A stretch of DNA of 64,000 bases, taken from Planctomycetota bacterium (GTDB lineage: Bacteria > Planctomycetota > B15-G4). A program made the position numbers and the translations under genes. Below are positions 8,508 to 17,329 of the stretch, piece by piece. Positions within the stretch are counted from its first letter, which is position 1, and each line of letters begins with the position of its first letter. The DNA lies in the NCBI GenBank assembly GCA_029259745.1, contig JAJDEO010000063.1, positions 62,001-126,000 on the forward strand. Reading direction: 5' to 3'. The notes beneath the pieces are model-generated. The model was not told the DNA's origin. It saw only the letters and a list, made by a program, of their open reading frames with translations, and searched no databases.

Positions 8508-8589
8508 TTGCCACAGATCGGCCCGCCAGGTCGATCGGCAAGTTTTCCAGATTGCCAGAGATCCAGACGCCGCGATCGCTCGTAGGGTC

Positions 8590-8669
8590 AATGGTTCTTC
8601 GTGGACGGAGATCCGGCGGACCGAGGCTCCGCCGGGTGCAAGGGGCCGTTCGTCCATCGAAGAACCATT
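8590..8669. repeat. Large nested inverted repeat before the ECF sigma gene
   Basis: The outer arms are AATGGTTCTTCGTGGACG (8590-8607) and its near-perfect complement at 8651-8669, with a single-base insertion. Nested inside is a perfect 8-base pair CCGGCGGA/TCCGCCGG (8613-8620, 8628-8635) with a 7-base loop. The structure ends 25 bases before the sigma factor GTG. It could be an RNA leader, a terminator for the tricorn gene, or a miniature mobile element with terminal repeats. The sequence alone does not decide. Confidence 0.7.
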
Positions 8670-8694
8670 CACCGCTTGCGAGACGGGAGCCGTC

Positions 8695-9282
8695 GTGGGG
8701 GACGTAGAACAGCACCAGCTCGACCCAGATGGACTGAAACGACTCGTGGCCGACATGGCGCAAGGCGATCAGAACGCGCTCACGGCGATCTACGACGCCA
8801 CACACCGGACGATCTATGGATTGGCGTACCGACTGCTGAACGACGTCGCGCTGGCCGAAGAGATCGTTCATGACGTCTACCTCCAGGCATGGCGCACGGC
8901 GCGCAGCTATTCGCCGACGCGCGGTACGCCCCACGCCTGGCTCATGATCATGACGCGTTCACGAGCGCTCGACCGACTGCGGTCGGTTGCGTCGCAGCGC
9001 AGGCTCGAGATGTCGCTCGACGAAGCGCGCGACGCCGAAGCTCTCAACACCGACCCGAGTCGTCCGTGCATCGAGGACGAGCATCACCGACACGTCCAGC
9101 GTGTCCTCGAAAAACTCCCCATGCCTCAGCGCCAAGCCATCGAACTCGCCTATTTCCGAGGTCTGACACACGCCGAGATCGCGCGTCGACTCGACCTTCC
9201 TCTCGGCACCATCAAAACCCGCATCCGCCTTGCCATCGGCAAGCTCCACGAACACCTCATGCCGATTCTGGAGGCATCATGA
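8695..9282 (+). CDS. ECF RNA polymerase sigma factor, SigK-like
   Basis: 195 residues with sigma region 2 (AIYDATHRTIYGLAYRLL, then AEEIVHDVYLQAW) and region 4 (PMPQRQAIELAYFRGLTHAE, then LPLGTIKTRIRLAIGKL). This is the pattern of the SigK/RpoE-like ECF group that pairs with cupin-type anti-sigma factors. It would direct RNA polymerase to stress promoters. The start is GTG, with GGGAG 5 bases upstream. Its stop overlaps the next start (ATGA), so it is translationally coupled to the anti-sigma gene, the standard arrangement for keeping sigma inactive until a signal arrives. Confidence 0.92.
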   Translation: MGDVEQHQLDPDGLKRLVADMAQGDQNALTAIYDATHRTIYGLAYRLLNDVALAEEIVHDVYLQAWRTARSYSPTRGTPHAWLMIMTRSRALDRLRSVASQRRLEMSLDEARDAEALNTDPSRPCIEDEHHRHVQRVLEKLPMPQRQAIELAYFRGLTHAEIARRLDLPLGTIKTRIRLAIGKLHEHLMPILEAS

Positions 9283-9941
9283 GCGCGCCTGGGAACGATC
9301 CGCTTTCGCCAGATGCGATCGCCGAGCTGGCGGCTCTCTACGTGCTCGGTTCGCTCGGGTCGGAGGACGCGCAGCGCCTCGAAGCGCGGCTCGAGCGCGG
9401 TGACAACGACGTCGTGTCCGCGGTCGAAACCGCCCAGCGGACGATCGCCGAGCTCGACATCGACACCGTGGTGCCGGTCGATCCGCCGAGCAGCGACCTG
9501 CGCAGCCGCATCCTCACGTCCGTGAGCGAAGACGACGCGACGCAGGTTGGCGACGTGTCGACGCAGGTCTGGAGAGGCTGGACGTCGGGGCATGCCACGC
9601 CACTGGCCGATGGTCTCGCCACCTTGCACGACGGCGATGGCGACTGGGAGGTCACGGGCGTCGACGGCGTCATCGTGAAACGACTGTTCGTGGACAACGA
9701 GCGCAAGACGATCACCATGCTCGTGAAGATGGCGGCCGGCGCGTCGTATCCGCCCCACCGCCACGCCGCGCCCGAAGAGTGTCTCGTGCTCGCAGGCGAC
9801 CTCCACGTGGCGGGCGAAGTCCTCGGCCCCGGCGACTACCAACGTGCCGAAGCCGACTCGATCCATGGCGTCCAGTCGACGGAGAACGGCTGCACGCTGT
9901 TCATCACCTCGTCGCAGGAAGACGAGCTGTTCGTGGCGTGA
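9279..9941 (+). CDS. Anti-sigma factor with ChrR-type cupin domain
   Basis: 220 residues. The N-terminal 100 residues begin AIAELAALYVLGSLGSEDAQ, as in RskA/ChrR-type anti-sigma domains, but lack the HxxxCxxC zinc motif. The C-terminal part is a cupin with GASYPPHRHAAPEECLVLAG, whose His, His and Glu residues are typical metal ligands. In ChrR the cupin senses singlet oxygen and releases the sigma factor, so a similar redox or metal signal is inferred here. The start codon overlaps the sigma stop. No membrane segment is present, so it is cytoplasmic. Confidence 0.88.
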   Translation: MSAPGNDPLSPDAIAELAALYVLGSLGSEDAQRLEARLERGDNDVVSAVETAQRTIAELDIDTVVPVDPPSSDLRSRILTSVSEDDATQVGDVSTQVWRGWTSGHATPLADGLATLHDGDGDWEVTGVDGVIVKRLFVDNERKTITMLVKMAAGASYPPHRHAAPEECLVLAGDLHVAGEVLGPGDYQRAEADSIHGVQSTENGCTLFITSSQEDELFVA

Positions 9942-9945
9942 CGAG

Positions 9946-9989
9946 CACGCTGACGCGGGTGGTGCGACTGCGGCGCCCGCGTCAGCGTG
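9946..9989. terminator. Bidirectional hairpin terminator
   Basis: Perfect 14-base arms CACGCTGACGCGGG (9946-9959) and CCCGCGTCAGCGTG (9976-9989) enclose a 16-base loop. It sits between two convergent genes and includes the last codons of the FG-GAP gene. There is no T-run. Confidence 0.75.
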
Positions 9990-12489
9990 TCGTGCCGAGC
10001 AAAGCCGTCGTGGCCGTGAAGCCTCCGGCGATGTCGGGTTGCCAAGCTTGGAGGTAGATTTCGACGTCGGCGGGGATCGCGGGCGGGAGCGTGGTGGGGA
10101 CTTCAATGCGCCCCGTGGCGTCGGTGACGAGGCCGTCGAAGAGAATGTCGACAGCCGGCACGAGCACGCCGCCCTTGAGAGGCGCAGCGAGTTCGGAGAA
10201 GCCGACGACGAGGAACGTACTCGTGAACGCCTGCATGCGATCGATGATGAGCGTGACCGTGCCGTCGGACGTAAGCTCGCCGTAGCCGCCGAGGCCGCTG
10301 CGTCCGCTCGACCCGCTGAGTGACTCGCCGAGGCCGCGCCAGGTCGCGTCGATGTTCGGGAGAAGCACGAACCCGTTGATCGTGTTCGCGAGGGCGTCGA
10401 TGAGACCGTCGTTGTCGATGTCGACAAGACGCACACGGCGCGGTGCGATCGGCAAGTCGATGACAGGGCCGGTCGACAAAGAACCCGACCCGTCGACGAT
10501 CCACGCTGAGATGCGTCCCGGGTCGAGGAGACCCGTCGACTCGGCCTCAACGACGAGCAGGTCGTCGTCGCCGTCGCCGTCGATATCGTACGCGTCCAAG
10601 TCGTTCGGGAAGAACGTCGTCGTGACGAGCGGCCCGGCCGAGAACGTCGCGCCATCGTTCACGAGGACTTCGAAGGCCTGCGTGTCCTTCCGCGACCCGA
10701 TCAGGTCGAGATCACCATCGCCGTCGACGTCGAGGAGTTGAATGTCATCGACCGTGGAGAGGCCCACAAACGAACCGATGCTCGTCACGCTCACGCCGTC
10801 GATGACGACGACCTGCGAGCCGCCCGCGATGACTTCGTCGATGCCGTCGCCGTCGATGTCGCCGATCGTGTCCACCGATCCGAATACCGGCATCAACCCG
10901 AGCGTCGACTGAACGAAGTGACCGTCGCCTTGACCCGTGTGGAGCGTCACGCTGATGTCGTTGTTCAGGCTGACCACGTCGAGAATCCCGTCGTTCGTGA
11001 CGTCCGCGATCCCCGACCCGGATGTAAACACGTTGATCGTGTTCTCGACGATCGTGGGGAACCCGCCGCTCCCGTCGTTGACGTAGCTCCAGAGGCGGCC
11101 GACTTGGTGGACGACGATGTCCACGTCGCCGTCGGTATCGACGGCACCGAGCGCGAGACTCAAGACGCCGGACCCGAGGGGCAACGTCGAAGGCGCACCC
11201 CATCCGAGTTCCAAGGATCCCTCGCGAATCACGAGCACGCCGGAGGTGTGCTGCTGCCAGGTGACAGCGTCGCAACGCCCGTCACCATCGACGTCACCGA
11301 AGACAACATCGTCGAAGAGAGAGTTCGTTGCATTGACGGGTGGAAGCGATGCGCCGAACGTCTCTCCCTCGACACCGCGCGCAATCCGTAGGGACTGACC
11401 GTCATGTCCGATCACATCGAGCGCGCCGTCGAGGTCGATGTCCGCGAGCCCGAACGACTGCGAGCCTCGTACGCCCGACATCACGGGCGCACCGAACACG
11501 CCGTCGGAGACCTGGCGGAGCACCGTGATCTGCCCTCCGTTCTCGTCGACATCGCCTCCGCGTAGGGCCACGATGTCGGTGCGACCGTCCTCGTCGACAT
11601 CGGCTGCTCGCCACTCCTCCACGGAGGTTCCGCCGATAAAGACAGGTGCGTTCGTGAGGACGTCGCTCCCGCCCGGAACGACGGCGAGTGCCGGCCCCGC
11701 ACTCCCCACTGAGCCAAGCGACACCACATCCAGCACGCCGTCGGACGTGAGATCCGCCAAGCCGAAGCCTCCGATCCGTGCGTCGGCCGCCGCGATGATC
11801 ACTTGCGCTGTGCCGAACCCAGACCCGGTGCCGAGCGCCAGAGTCGTGAGACCTCCGCTGAACTGGACGGCGAGATCCAGCACGCCATCGCCGCTGACAT
11901 CTCCGACGCCAACATCCCACTTGAGACCTGGATTGGCAGTCGTGACGACGAACAGCTCTTCGGGGCCAAACGTCCCGTCCGCCTGCCCGAGCATGCGCGC
12001 GACCCGCGGTGAGTCGTCATCCATCACCCAGAGGTCGGCGCGACCATCGTTGTTGGCGTCGGCGAGCGTGAAGGCGAGGGGCACTCCGGACGACAGCGGT
12101 GAGACGATCTCCGGCCCCCAGGTGGCACCGGGCCCGCCGCGGCGCACGACAGCCACCTGACCGCTCGGCGAGGTGCCGGTGCAGACGAGATCGCTTCGAC
12201 CGTCTCCGTCGACGTCCGCGAGGGTGCAGCCGGAAGACGAAAAGACTGCCGAAGCGGGAAAGGGCACGGCCGCTTCGAGCCGTCCGTCGCTTCCACCCCG
12301 CAGGACGGCCCCATCGTCGAGGATCGACATCACCACGACGTCATCGCGTCCGTCGCCGTCGACGTCACCAACGAACGTGTCCAAGATGTCGATGCCCGTG
12401 GGCGAATAGACATCGGTGAACAGCTGCGCGTCGGCAGCACCCGCGAACAACAGGCTCGCAAGCCCCCATCGAGACACGACCGTGTTCAT
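9982..12489 (-). CDS. Secreted FG-GAP/VCBS repeat protein
   Basis: 835 residues. After a signal peptide (GLASLLFAGAADA) come many repeats of the form DVDGDGRDDVV, DVDGDGRSDLV, DANNDGRADLW and DIDGDGDDDLL, the calcium-binding FG-GAP/VCBS loops that build an integrin-like beta-propeller. The last 100 residues form a separate module that includes GFSELAAP, and the same eight residues recur in the second PQQ dehydrogenase at 54.7-56.2 kb. The protein is probably cell-surface or extracellular. No catalytic residues are apparent, so adhesion or a structural role is a guess. It ends inside a bidirectional terminator. Confidence 0.9.
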   Translation of the reverse strand: MNTVVSRWGLASLLFAGAADAQLFTDVYSPTGIDILDTFVGDVDGDGRDDVVVMSILDDGAVLRGGSDGRLEAAVPFPASAVFSSSGCTLADVDGDGRSDLVCTGTSPSGQVAVVRRGGPGATWGPEIVSPLSSGVPLAFTLADANNDGRADLWVMDDDSPRVARMLGQADGTFGPEELFVVTTANPGLKWDVGVGDVSGDGVLDLAVQFSGGLTTLALGTGSGFGTAQVIIAAADARIGGFGLADLTSDGVLDVVSLGSVGSAGPALAVVPGGSDVLTNAPVFIGGTSVEEWRAADVDEDGRTDIVALRGGDVDENGGQITVLRQVSDGVFGAPVMSGVRGSQSFGLADIDLDGALDVIGHDGQSLRIARGVEGETFGASLPPVNATNSLFDDVVFGDVDGDGRCDAVTWQQHTSGVLVIREGSLELGWGAPSTLPLGSGVLSLALGAVDTDGDVDIVVHQVGRLWSYVNDGSGGFPTIVENTINVFTSGSGIADVTNDGILDVVSLNNDISVTLHTGQGDGHFVQSTLGLMPVFGSVDTIGDIDGDGIDEVIAGGSQVVVIDGVSVTSIGSFVGLSTVDDIQLLDVDGDGDLDLIGSRKDTQAFEVLVNDGATFSAGPLVTTTFFPNDLDAYDIDGDGDDDLLVVEAESTGLLDPGRISAWIVDGSGSLSTGPVIDLPIAPRRVRLVDIDNDGLIDALANTINGFVLLPNIDATWRGLGESLSGSSGRSGLGGYGELTSDGTVTLIIDRMQAFTSTFLVVGFSELAAPLKGGVLVPAVDILFDGLVTDATGRIEVPTTLPPAIPADVEIYLQAWQPDIAGGFTATTALLGTTR

Positions 12490-12555
12490 GATTCTTCCCC
12501 GCGTTCTCGTTCTCGGACCCGACAGTCATCGCCACCAGCGTATCCGAGATTCGCC

Positions 12556-12587
12556 GTGCGCGGGTGAAAGGGACGTCACCCGCGCAC
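12556..12587 (-). terminator. Hairpin terminator at the end of the membrane protein gene
   Basis: Perfect 12-base arms GTGCGCGGGTGA (12556-12567) and TCACCCGCGCAC (12576-12587) enclose the loop AAGGGACG. The stop codon of the reverse-strand gene lies in one arm. There is no T-run. Confidence 0.65.
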
Positions 12588-13592
12588 GCGGCTGACGATC
12601 CACGCCACGACGCACGCCGCGGCGCAGGCCATCGGTGATGCTTCGGGGCCCATGCGGGGAACGCCGTAAACCGTGCCACCGGCAGCGATGGCAACCAGCA
12701 CGACAACCTCGAGCAGACCGAGGCCGCGCCGGCCGCGTCCGAGTGCCGTGAACGCGCTGGCGCTCAACACGGCGCAGGCGAGGAGCATCCATGACGCGGT
12801 ACGCTGGAGGGCAGCGAAGTCGGCGATCACATGCAGGCGCGTGCCGTTGGGTTGGAGCCGTGAGATCGCCCACACTCGGTCGGACGGATCGGCGTAGGGA
12901 ACGACGCACGTGAAGGCGAGCGCGAGCACGGCAAGACCGAGCGCGATGCGATGCAACACGCGATCGGTCGACCCGTCGCTTTGGTCGACGCCCCAGGCCA
13001 CGATCACGAGGGCCGGCCACGCGACACTCGCAAGTTGCACGAAGAGCAGGCCGGACATGCCGACGTTGGCGATGTCACCGGCCCACTGCTCGGCCTCGGG
13101 AAGCGCCCGGATTCCGACGAGTGCGAGCGCTGGGATCAGCATCGGAACGCCGGCGAGCGCGAGCTTGTCGAGCGGTGGCACGACGCGCGAGCCCGGCAAC
13201 GCGCGCACTGCTGGCTCGATCCTTCGTGCTTGGCTCGTCAGGAGCATTCCGATTCCGGCGGCGACGAACACGAAGAGCGCGAGGATGACGAGACCGCCAC
13301 GCGCCGTGGAGAGGGTTCCGACGACGACGTTCGTCGCGATGACCCAAACGAGCAGCGCCGCCCCCACGAGCATCGGAAGGTCCGGCGTCGCGAGATGGCG
13401 ACGCCTTCTGAGCCGCAGCAACCCGAGCCCCAACACCCAGGCCAAGGCCCAGAGCTCGGCACCGGCGAGACCGGCAACGACACGCCCCGTGGAACCCAGG
13501 TGCGCGAGCCAGAACAGCGGCAGCCCGGCCAGCAACGTGAAGAGCACAGCCATCGACATCCCCCAGCGTCGTGTTTTCCAGCGCGCCATCAT
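12576..13592 (-). CDS. Polytopic membrane protein of unknown function
   Basis: 338 residues with about ten hydrophobic helices, beginning MAVLFTLLAGLPLFWLAHLG and continuing with AELWALAWVLGLGLL, MLVGAALLVWVIATNVVVG and so on. No transporter or enzyme motif is recognised. The ATG at 13592 has GAGG 6 bases upstream. It is divergent from the sialidase-like gene with only about 30 bases between the starts. Confidence 0.75.
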   Translation of the reverse strand: MMARWKTRRWGMSMAVLFTLLAGLPLFWLAHLGSTGRVVAGLAGAELWALAWVLGLGLLRLRRRRHLATPDLPMLVGAALLVWVIATNVVVGTLSTARGGLVILALFVFVAAGIGMLLTSQARRIEPAVRALPGSRVVPPLDKLALAGVPMLIPALALVGIRALPEAEQWAGDIANVGMSGLLFVQLASVAWPALVIVAWGVDQSDGSTDRVLHRIALGLAVLALAFTCVVPYADPSDRVWAISRLQPNGTRLHVIADFAALQRTASWMLLACAVLSASAFTALGRGRRGLGLLEVVVLVAIAAGGTVYGVPRMGPEASPMACAAACVVAWIVSRVRG

Positions 13593-13622
13593 GACATGCC
13601 TCGGCGCTGTAGGCTGGCGACG

Positions 13623-15149
13623 ATGAACACCGCTCCCATGCAACCCGCCGCGCGTCTGCTGCGACTCGTCGCGCTCGTGGCGATCGTGGCGGGGCTCGGC
13701 GACGCGCAGTCGGTCTTCATCGACAACGGGCGCGACGTCGAACTCGGTGAGCAGCGCGGGACGTGGGGGTCTGTCGCCGAGCGTTGGACCGGACGCGGGA
13801 CGCTGCTCGCGCCGCGCCTGCTCGGTGCCGGAGATGCACGCATCGAGGCCCGTATCGCCTGGAAGGAGGGCGTCGTGGCGTTCGTCGTCGGAAGCGCTTC
13901 GCTCGACATCCAGCGCGACGGCACGCTCGACGCGTGGGGCGACCTCTTCGTGCGCGCCGACCTGCGCGAAGAGCCCGCGCCGCTCGCCGCAACCACCGTG
14001 CTCACGCTGACGCGCCGCGGCGACGTCGTCACGGTGGCACTCGACGGTGGCGTCATCGCCGTGGCGATCTTCCCCGCGACGTCACACCTCGGACAGTTCG
14101 GCTTCGCGACCCTCGGCCCCGCGACCCTCGCCATCGAACGTTTCGCTGCCCACGGGAACCTCGTGGAGGACGCGCCGCACGTCGCGCTCTGGAGCTCGAC
14201 GCCCGGCGATGCGACGACCTACCAGCGCCCGGCGCTGCTCACGACGCCGCGCGGGACGCTACTCGCCGTCTGCGAACGTCACGCCGCCGAACGCTCGGAG
14301 ATCATCGCGCGCCGGTCGACGGACGGCGGACGCACGTGGAGCGAGACGTCGATGGTCTGGGACGGCGACCTCGTTCCACGGCTCGGTCACCCGTGCCTCG
14401 TCGCGTCGCGCGTGACCGACGTCGTCAGCATCGTCATGACGCGCGACGAGCCCGACGGCCGCTCGGTCTGGTCGCGCTCGAGCGGCGACGACGGCGTCTC
14501 GTGGACCGAACCCGTCGACATCACGGATGCCTCGACGCGCCCCGGCTGGAGCGCACCGACGCCGATCGCAGGCGCCGGCATCGAGCTGCTGAACAGCGCG
14601 AACGAAGGGCGACTCGTCGTGCCGGCGATTCACATCGACGAAAGCGCGGGCACGGCTGTCGCCCACGCCTTGATCTCCGACGGCTTCGGCGCCTCGTGGG
14701 TGCTCGGAAGTGTCGGGACATCCTCGGCGATCGACGGCTGCCAGATCGTCGAGCAGGACGACGGCACCGTCGTGCTCTTCACCGTGGCCGACGACGGCGC
14801 GCTCGTGCGTACGACGAGTAGCGACGGCGGCCACACGTGGAGCGACACGCCCGCGTCGACGAACCTGCGCGACATCGGGCCGAGCTTCGCCCTCATCCGC
14901 GCGACCAGCGAGCAACTCGCATTCGCGAGCACCTTCACTGCTCCGCGCGGCCTGACGCTGCGGACGTCGCCCGACGCCGGCGCGACGTGGTCGCCGCCGC
15001 ACGTCGTCACGCAACGCCCTGTCGCCGGCGCAGCGCTCGCCGCACTCCCCGACGGCACCCTGGCGTGCGCTTACGAGGCGGGTGTCCTCGATGCGAACGA
15101 GTCGATCTACTTCGAACGCTTCGACCTCGAGGCGCTCGCCGACGGCTGA
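13623..15149 (+). CDS. Secreted sialidase-like (BNR repeat) protein
   Basis: About 508 residues with a signal peptide (LLRLVALVAIVAGLGDAQ). A beta-rich N-terminal domain (about 30-190) precedes a six-blade propeller with Asp boxes: STDGGRTW, SSGDDGVSW, TSSDGGHTW and SPDAGATW. The sequence YQRPALLTTPRGTLLAVCE at the start of the propeller aligns with the Arg-containing F/YRIP motif of GH33 sialidases. Exo-sialidase or another glycosidase activity on extracellular glycans is likely; the substrate is uncertain. There is no Shine-Dalgarno sequence, and a TAGGCT -10-like hexamer ends 7 bases before the ATG, suggesting a leaderless transcript. Confidence 0.82.
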   Translation: MNTAPMQPAARLLRLVALVAIVAGLGDAQSVFIDNGRDVELGEQRGTWGSVAERWTGRGTLLAPRLLGAGDARIEARIAWKEGVVAFVVGSASLDIQRDGTLDAWGDLFVRADLREEPAPLAATTVLTLTRRGDVVTVALDGGVIAVAIFPATSHLGQFGFATLGPATLAIERFAAHGNLVEDAPHVALWSSTPGDATTYQRPALLTTPRGTLLAVCERHAAERSEIIARRSTDGGRTWSETSMVWDGDLVPRLGHPCLVASRVTDVVSIVMTRDEPDGRSVWSRSSGDDGVSWTEPVDITDASTRPGWSAPTPIAGAGIELLNSANEGRLVVPAIHIDESAGTAVAHALISDGFGASWVLGSVGTSSAIDGCQIVEQDDGTVVLFTVADDGALVRTTSSDGGHTWSDTPASTNLRDIGPSFALIRATSEQLAFASTFTAPRGLTLRTSPDAGATWSPPHVVTQRPVAGAALAALPDGTLACAYEAGVLDANESIYFERFDLEALADG

Positions 15150-15210
15150 GCAGCCGCGGTTGCTACGATCGCGCGCCTCGTCGGCGATCGCACTCCCATG
15201 AAGAGCTCGC

Positions 15211-16218
15211 ATGAACATCCTCATCCTCGGTGGGACTGTCTTCCTCGGACGTCACATCGTCTACGCGGCCGCCAAGCGCGGGCACACCGTCACGCTGTTT
15301 CACCGCGGCAAGACGAACGCCGAGTTGTTCGATGGCTTCGAGGTCTTGCACGGTGATCGTGACGACGGAGTCGACGGCCTCGCCGCGCTCGGTGATCGCC
15401 GCTGGGATGCCGTCGTCGACACGTGCGGCTACACGCCCGGCGTCGTGCGCGCGTCGGCTCAGCTGCTCGCCGAGCGGACGGATCACTACGTCTTCATCTC
15501 GTCGATCTCCGTGCTCGCCGACCACGACACGCCTCGCCAGACCGAAGACACGACGCTTGCCGTGCTGCCCGAAGGTGCCGACCGCGAGACGGTCACGGGC
15601 GAGTCGTACGGCCCGCTGAAAGCTCTCTGCGAGGCGGAGGTCAACGAGGCCTTCGGGGAACGCGCGATCGTCGTGCGTCCCGGACTCATCGTCGGGCCTT
15701 TCGATCCGTCCGACCGCTTCACGTACTGGCCGCGCCGCATCGCGCAAGGTGGCTCGGTGCTCGCCTCGCCGCAGGATCAACCCGTGCAGCTCATCGACGT
15801 CCGCGATCTCGCCGAGTGGGTCGTCCATCTCATCGACGAGAAGATCTCGGGCACCTTCAACGCCACCGGTCCGCGCGAGCCCCTCACGATGGGCCAGATG
15901 CTGCTCGCGTGTCAGGCGATGACGGCCTCGTTCACGGAGTTCGTGCACGTGCCGGACGAGTTTCTCGTCGAGCATGACGTCGTGCCGTTCGTGCAGCTCC
16001 CGCTCTGGATCCCGGCGCCGCACCACGGCTTCCTCGACGTCGACATCTCGCGCGCTCTCGCGAACGGCCTCGTGCTGCGCCCGCTCGGCGAAACGATCTG
16101 TGACACGCTGAACTGGGATGCCACGCGCCCCGATCACACGGAGATCGGCGCTGGGCTGACGTTCGAGCGCGAGCAAGAGTTGATCGGCGTCTGGGAGTCG
16201 CGTCAGCGTCGCGTTTGA
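15211..16218 (+). CDS. NAD(P)-dependent epimerase/dehydratase-like protein
   Basis: 335 residues. The N-terminal Rossmann motif GGTVFLGRH binds NAD(P), and SYGPLKALCE gives the Tyr-x3-Lys pair of the extended or atypical SDR family. FISSISVLAD supplies the conserved Ser region. It resembles the isoflavone-reductase/CSP41-like NAD-dependent epimerase group, whose substrates are often unknown. The start ATG follows GAAGAG. A TACGAT -10-like element lies about 42 bases upstream. No partner gene gives the pathway. Confidence 0.8.
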   Translation: MNILILGGTVFLGRHIVYAAAKRGHTVTLFHRGKTNAELFDGFEVLHGDRDDGVDGLAALGDRRWDAVVDTCGYTPGVVRASAQLLAERTDHYVFISSISVLADHDTPRQTEDTTLAVLPEGADRETVTGESYGPLKALCEAEVNEAFGERAIVVRPGLIVGPFDPSDRFTYWPRRIAQGGSVLASPQDQPVQLIDVRDLAEWVVHLIDEKISGTFNATGPREPLTMGQMLLACQAMTASFTEFVHVPDEFLVEHDVVPFVQLPLWIPAPHHGFLDVDISRALANGLVLRPLGETICDTLNWDATRPDHTEIGAGLTFEREQELIGVWESRQRRV

Positions 16219-16389
16219 GACGTCCGAGCTGCGATGCCGGTCGTAGATGGAGTCGCCGAAGTCCGGGGCAACGGGCTGACGGCCGGATCACTCTTGCGGT
16301 CGCGATGGCCGCTTGACGGAACGAGCGTGACTCGGGAAGCGCCGTCGAGCTGCGTCGTGTGACCGTTCGTTCTGGGAAGGACTCCAACC

Positions 16390-17025
16390 ATGCTCACTCG
16401 TTCACGCATCACGCTGGCCATCAGCGTGCTGGCCTTGCTCGCCACGGCGCCGCTGTCCGTCGTCCGCCCGTTCACGGCCGAACTCACCAACGTCCTCACT
16501 GCCGAAGCCTCCGTGCTGTGCGGCGGCCCCTTCGACGACGCGAAGGCCACCGTCTTCATCCGCCAGAGCCACGGCCAGACGCGCATGAAGCTCACCGTGC
16601 GCGACGCCGCGCCGAACATGGCGTACAGCGTCTGGGTCAAGCTCGCCGATATGAGTCCGCTCACGGGGTTGCCGTTCACGGCTGCCGCGAACCCGGACGA
16701 GATGACGGAACTCGCCACGATCACGCCGAGCGATCAGCTCTTGTCGACCGAACTCGGCGCCGGTGACGACGGCTCGGGCGGCGAGACGGCCGTCAACGGG
16801 TTCTACACGGATGCAAATGGCGACGGTGAACTGACGCTCGCGCTCGACTTTCCCTTGATTCGCGGCGCGTACCAGTTCCAGGAAGCCACGTCGTTCCCCG
16901 TGCAGGCCGTCGGCGACGACCCGTTCATCATCGCCGTCGCGTCACACTGCACCGACAACCGCTTCCATGGACTCGCTCCGGGCGTGTTCGAGCTGTGGTG
17001 GCGCATGGAAGTCGCGCCCTTCTGA
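16390..17025 (+). CDS. Secreted hypothetical protein
   Basis: 211 residues with a signal peptide (ITLAISVLALLATAPLSVV). The rest is beta-rich and soluble, with two Cys residues (VLCGGPF, SHCTDN) that could form a disulfide and an EF-hand-like DANGDGE near residue 138. No family is recognised. A clear GGAAGGA lies upstream of the ATG. It stands alone, with 171 bases of unremarkable DNA before it. Confidence 0.7.
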   Translation: MLTRSRITLAISVLALLATAPLSVVRPFTAELTNVLTAEASVLCGGPFDDAKATVFIRQSHGQTRMKLTVRDAAPNMAYSVWVKLADMSPLTGLPFTAAANPDEMTELATITPSDQLLSTELGAGDDGSGGETAVNGFYTDANGDGELTLALDFPLIRGAYQFQEATSFPVQAVGDDPFIIAVASHCTDNRFHGLAPGVFELWWRMEVAPF

Positions 17026-17090
17026 CGGCACACACCCCGCAGACACGCACGCCGCGCCCGCCGAGGACGACATCGGCCAGCGCGGCGTCG

Positions 17091-17222
17091 TCACATTGTG
17101 AGCCACTCCCAGAACCACGTGACGGCGACGTAGAGGAGCACCACCACGAGCAACAGAACGAGGCGTCCGACCCAGATGAGCGGGATGCGACGGTTCTTGG
17201 AATATGGATCGAGGAAAGACAT
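17091..17222 (-). CDS. 43-residue single-pass membrane microprotein
   Basis: On the reverse strand an ATG at 17222 opens a 43-codon frame: a polar N-terminus MSFLDPYSKNRRIP, one long hydrophobic helix (WVGRLVLLLVVVLLYVAVTW), then WEWLTM and a stop. The charge pattern fits a single-pass membrane peptide with its basic end inside. No strong ribosome site is visible, so expression is uncertain. It lies in the gap between the secreted protein and the first PQQ dehydrogenase. Confidence 0.5.
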   Translation of the reverse strand: MSFLDPYSKNRRIPLIWVGRLVLLLVVVLLYVAVTWFWEWLTM

Positions 17223-17329
17223 GCGGGTCGAGGCTGGAGGTGGACAAGAACTTCAATCAGCGCAACGATGATGCGGCACCGGCGTCACCACAAGGGGGAG
17301 CCTGTGCGAGGACACCTTGGAGGAGACAC

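Noticed and set aside
5421..8756. 1111-codon open frame opposite the tricorn-like gene
   Set aside because: It is antisense to a clear protease gene; its Arg/Val/Asp-rich composition is typical of a GC-rich mirror frame and no domain is visible.
12951..13622. N-terminal extension of the sialidase-like frame by 224 codons
   Set aside because: The extension is antisense to the membrane protein gene and lacks protein-like composition; a signal peptide starts cleanly at 13623.
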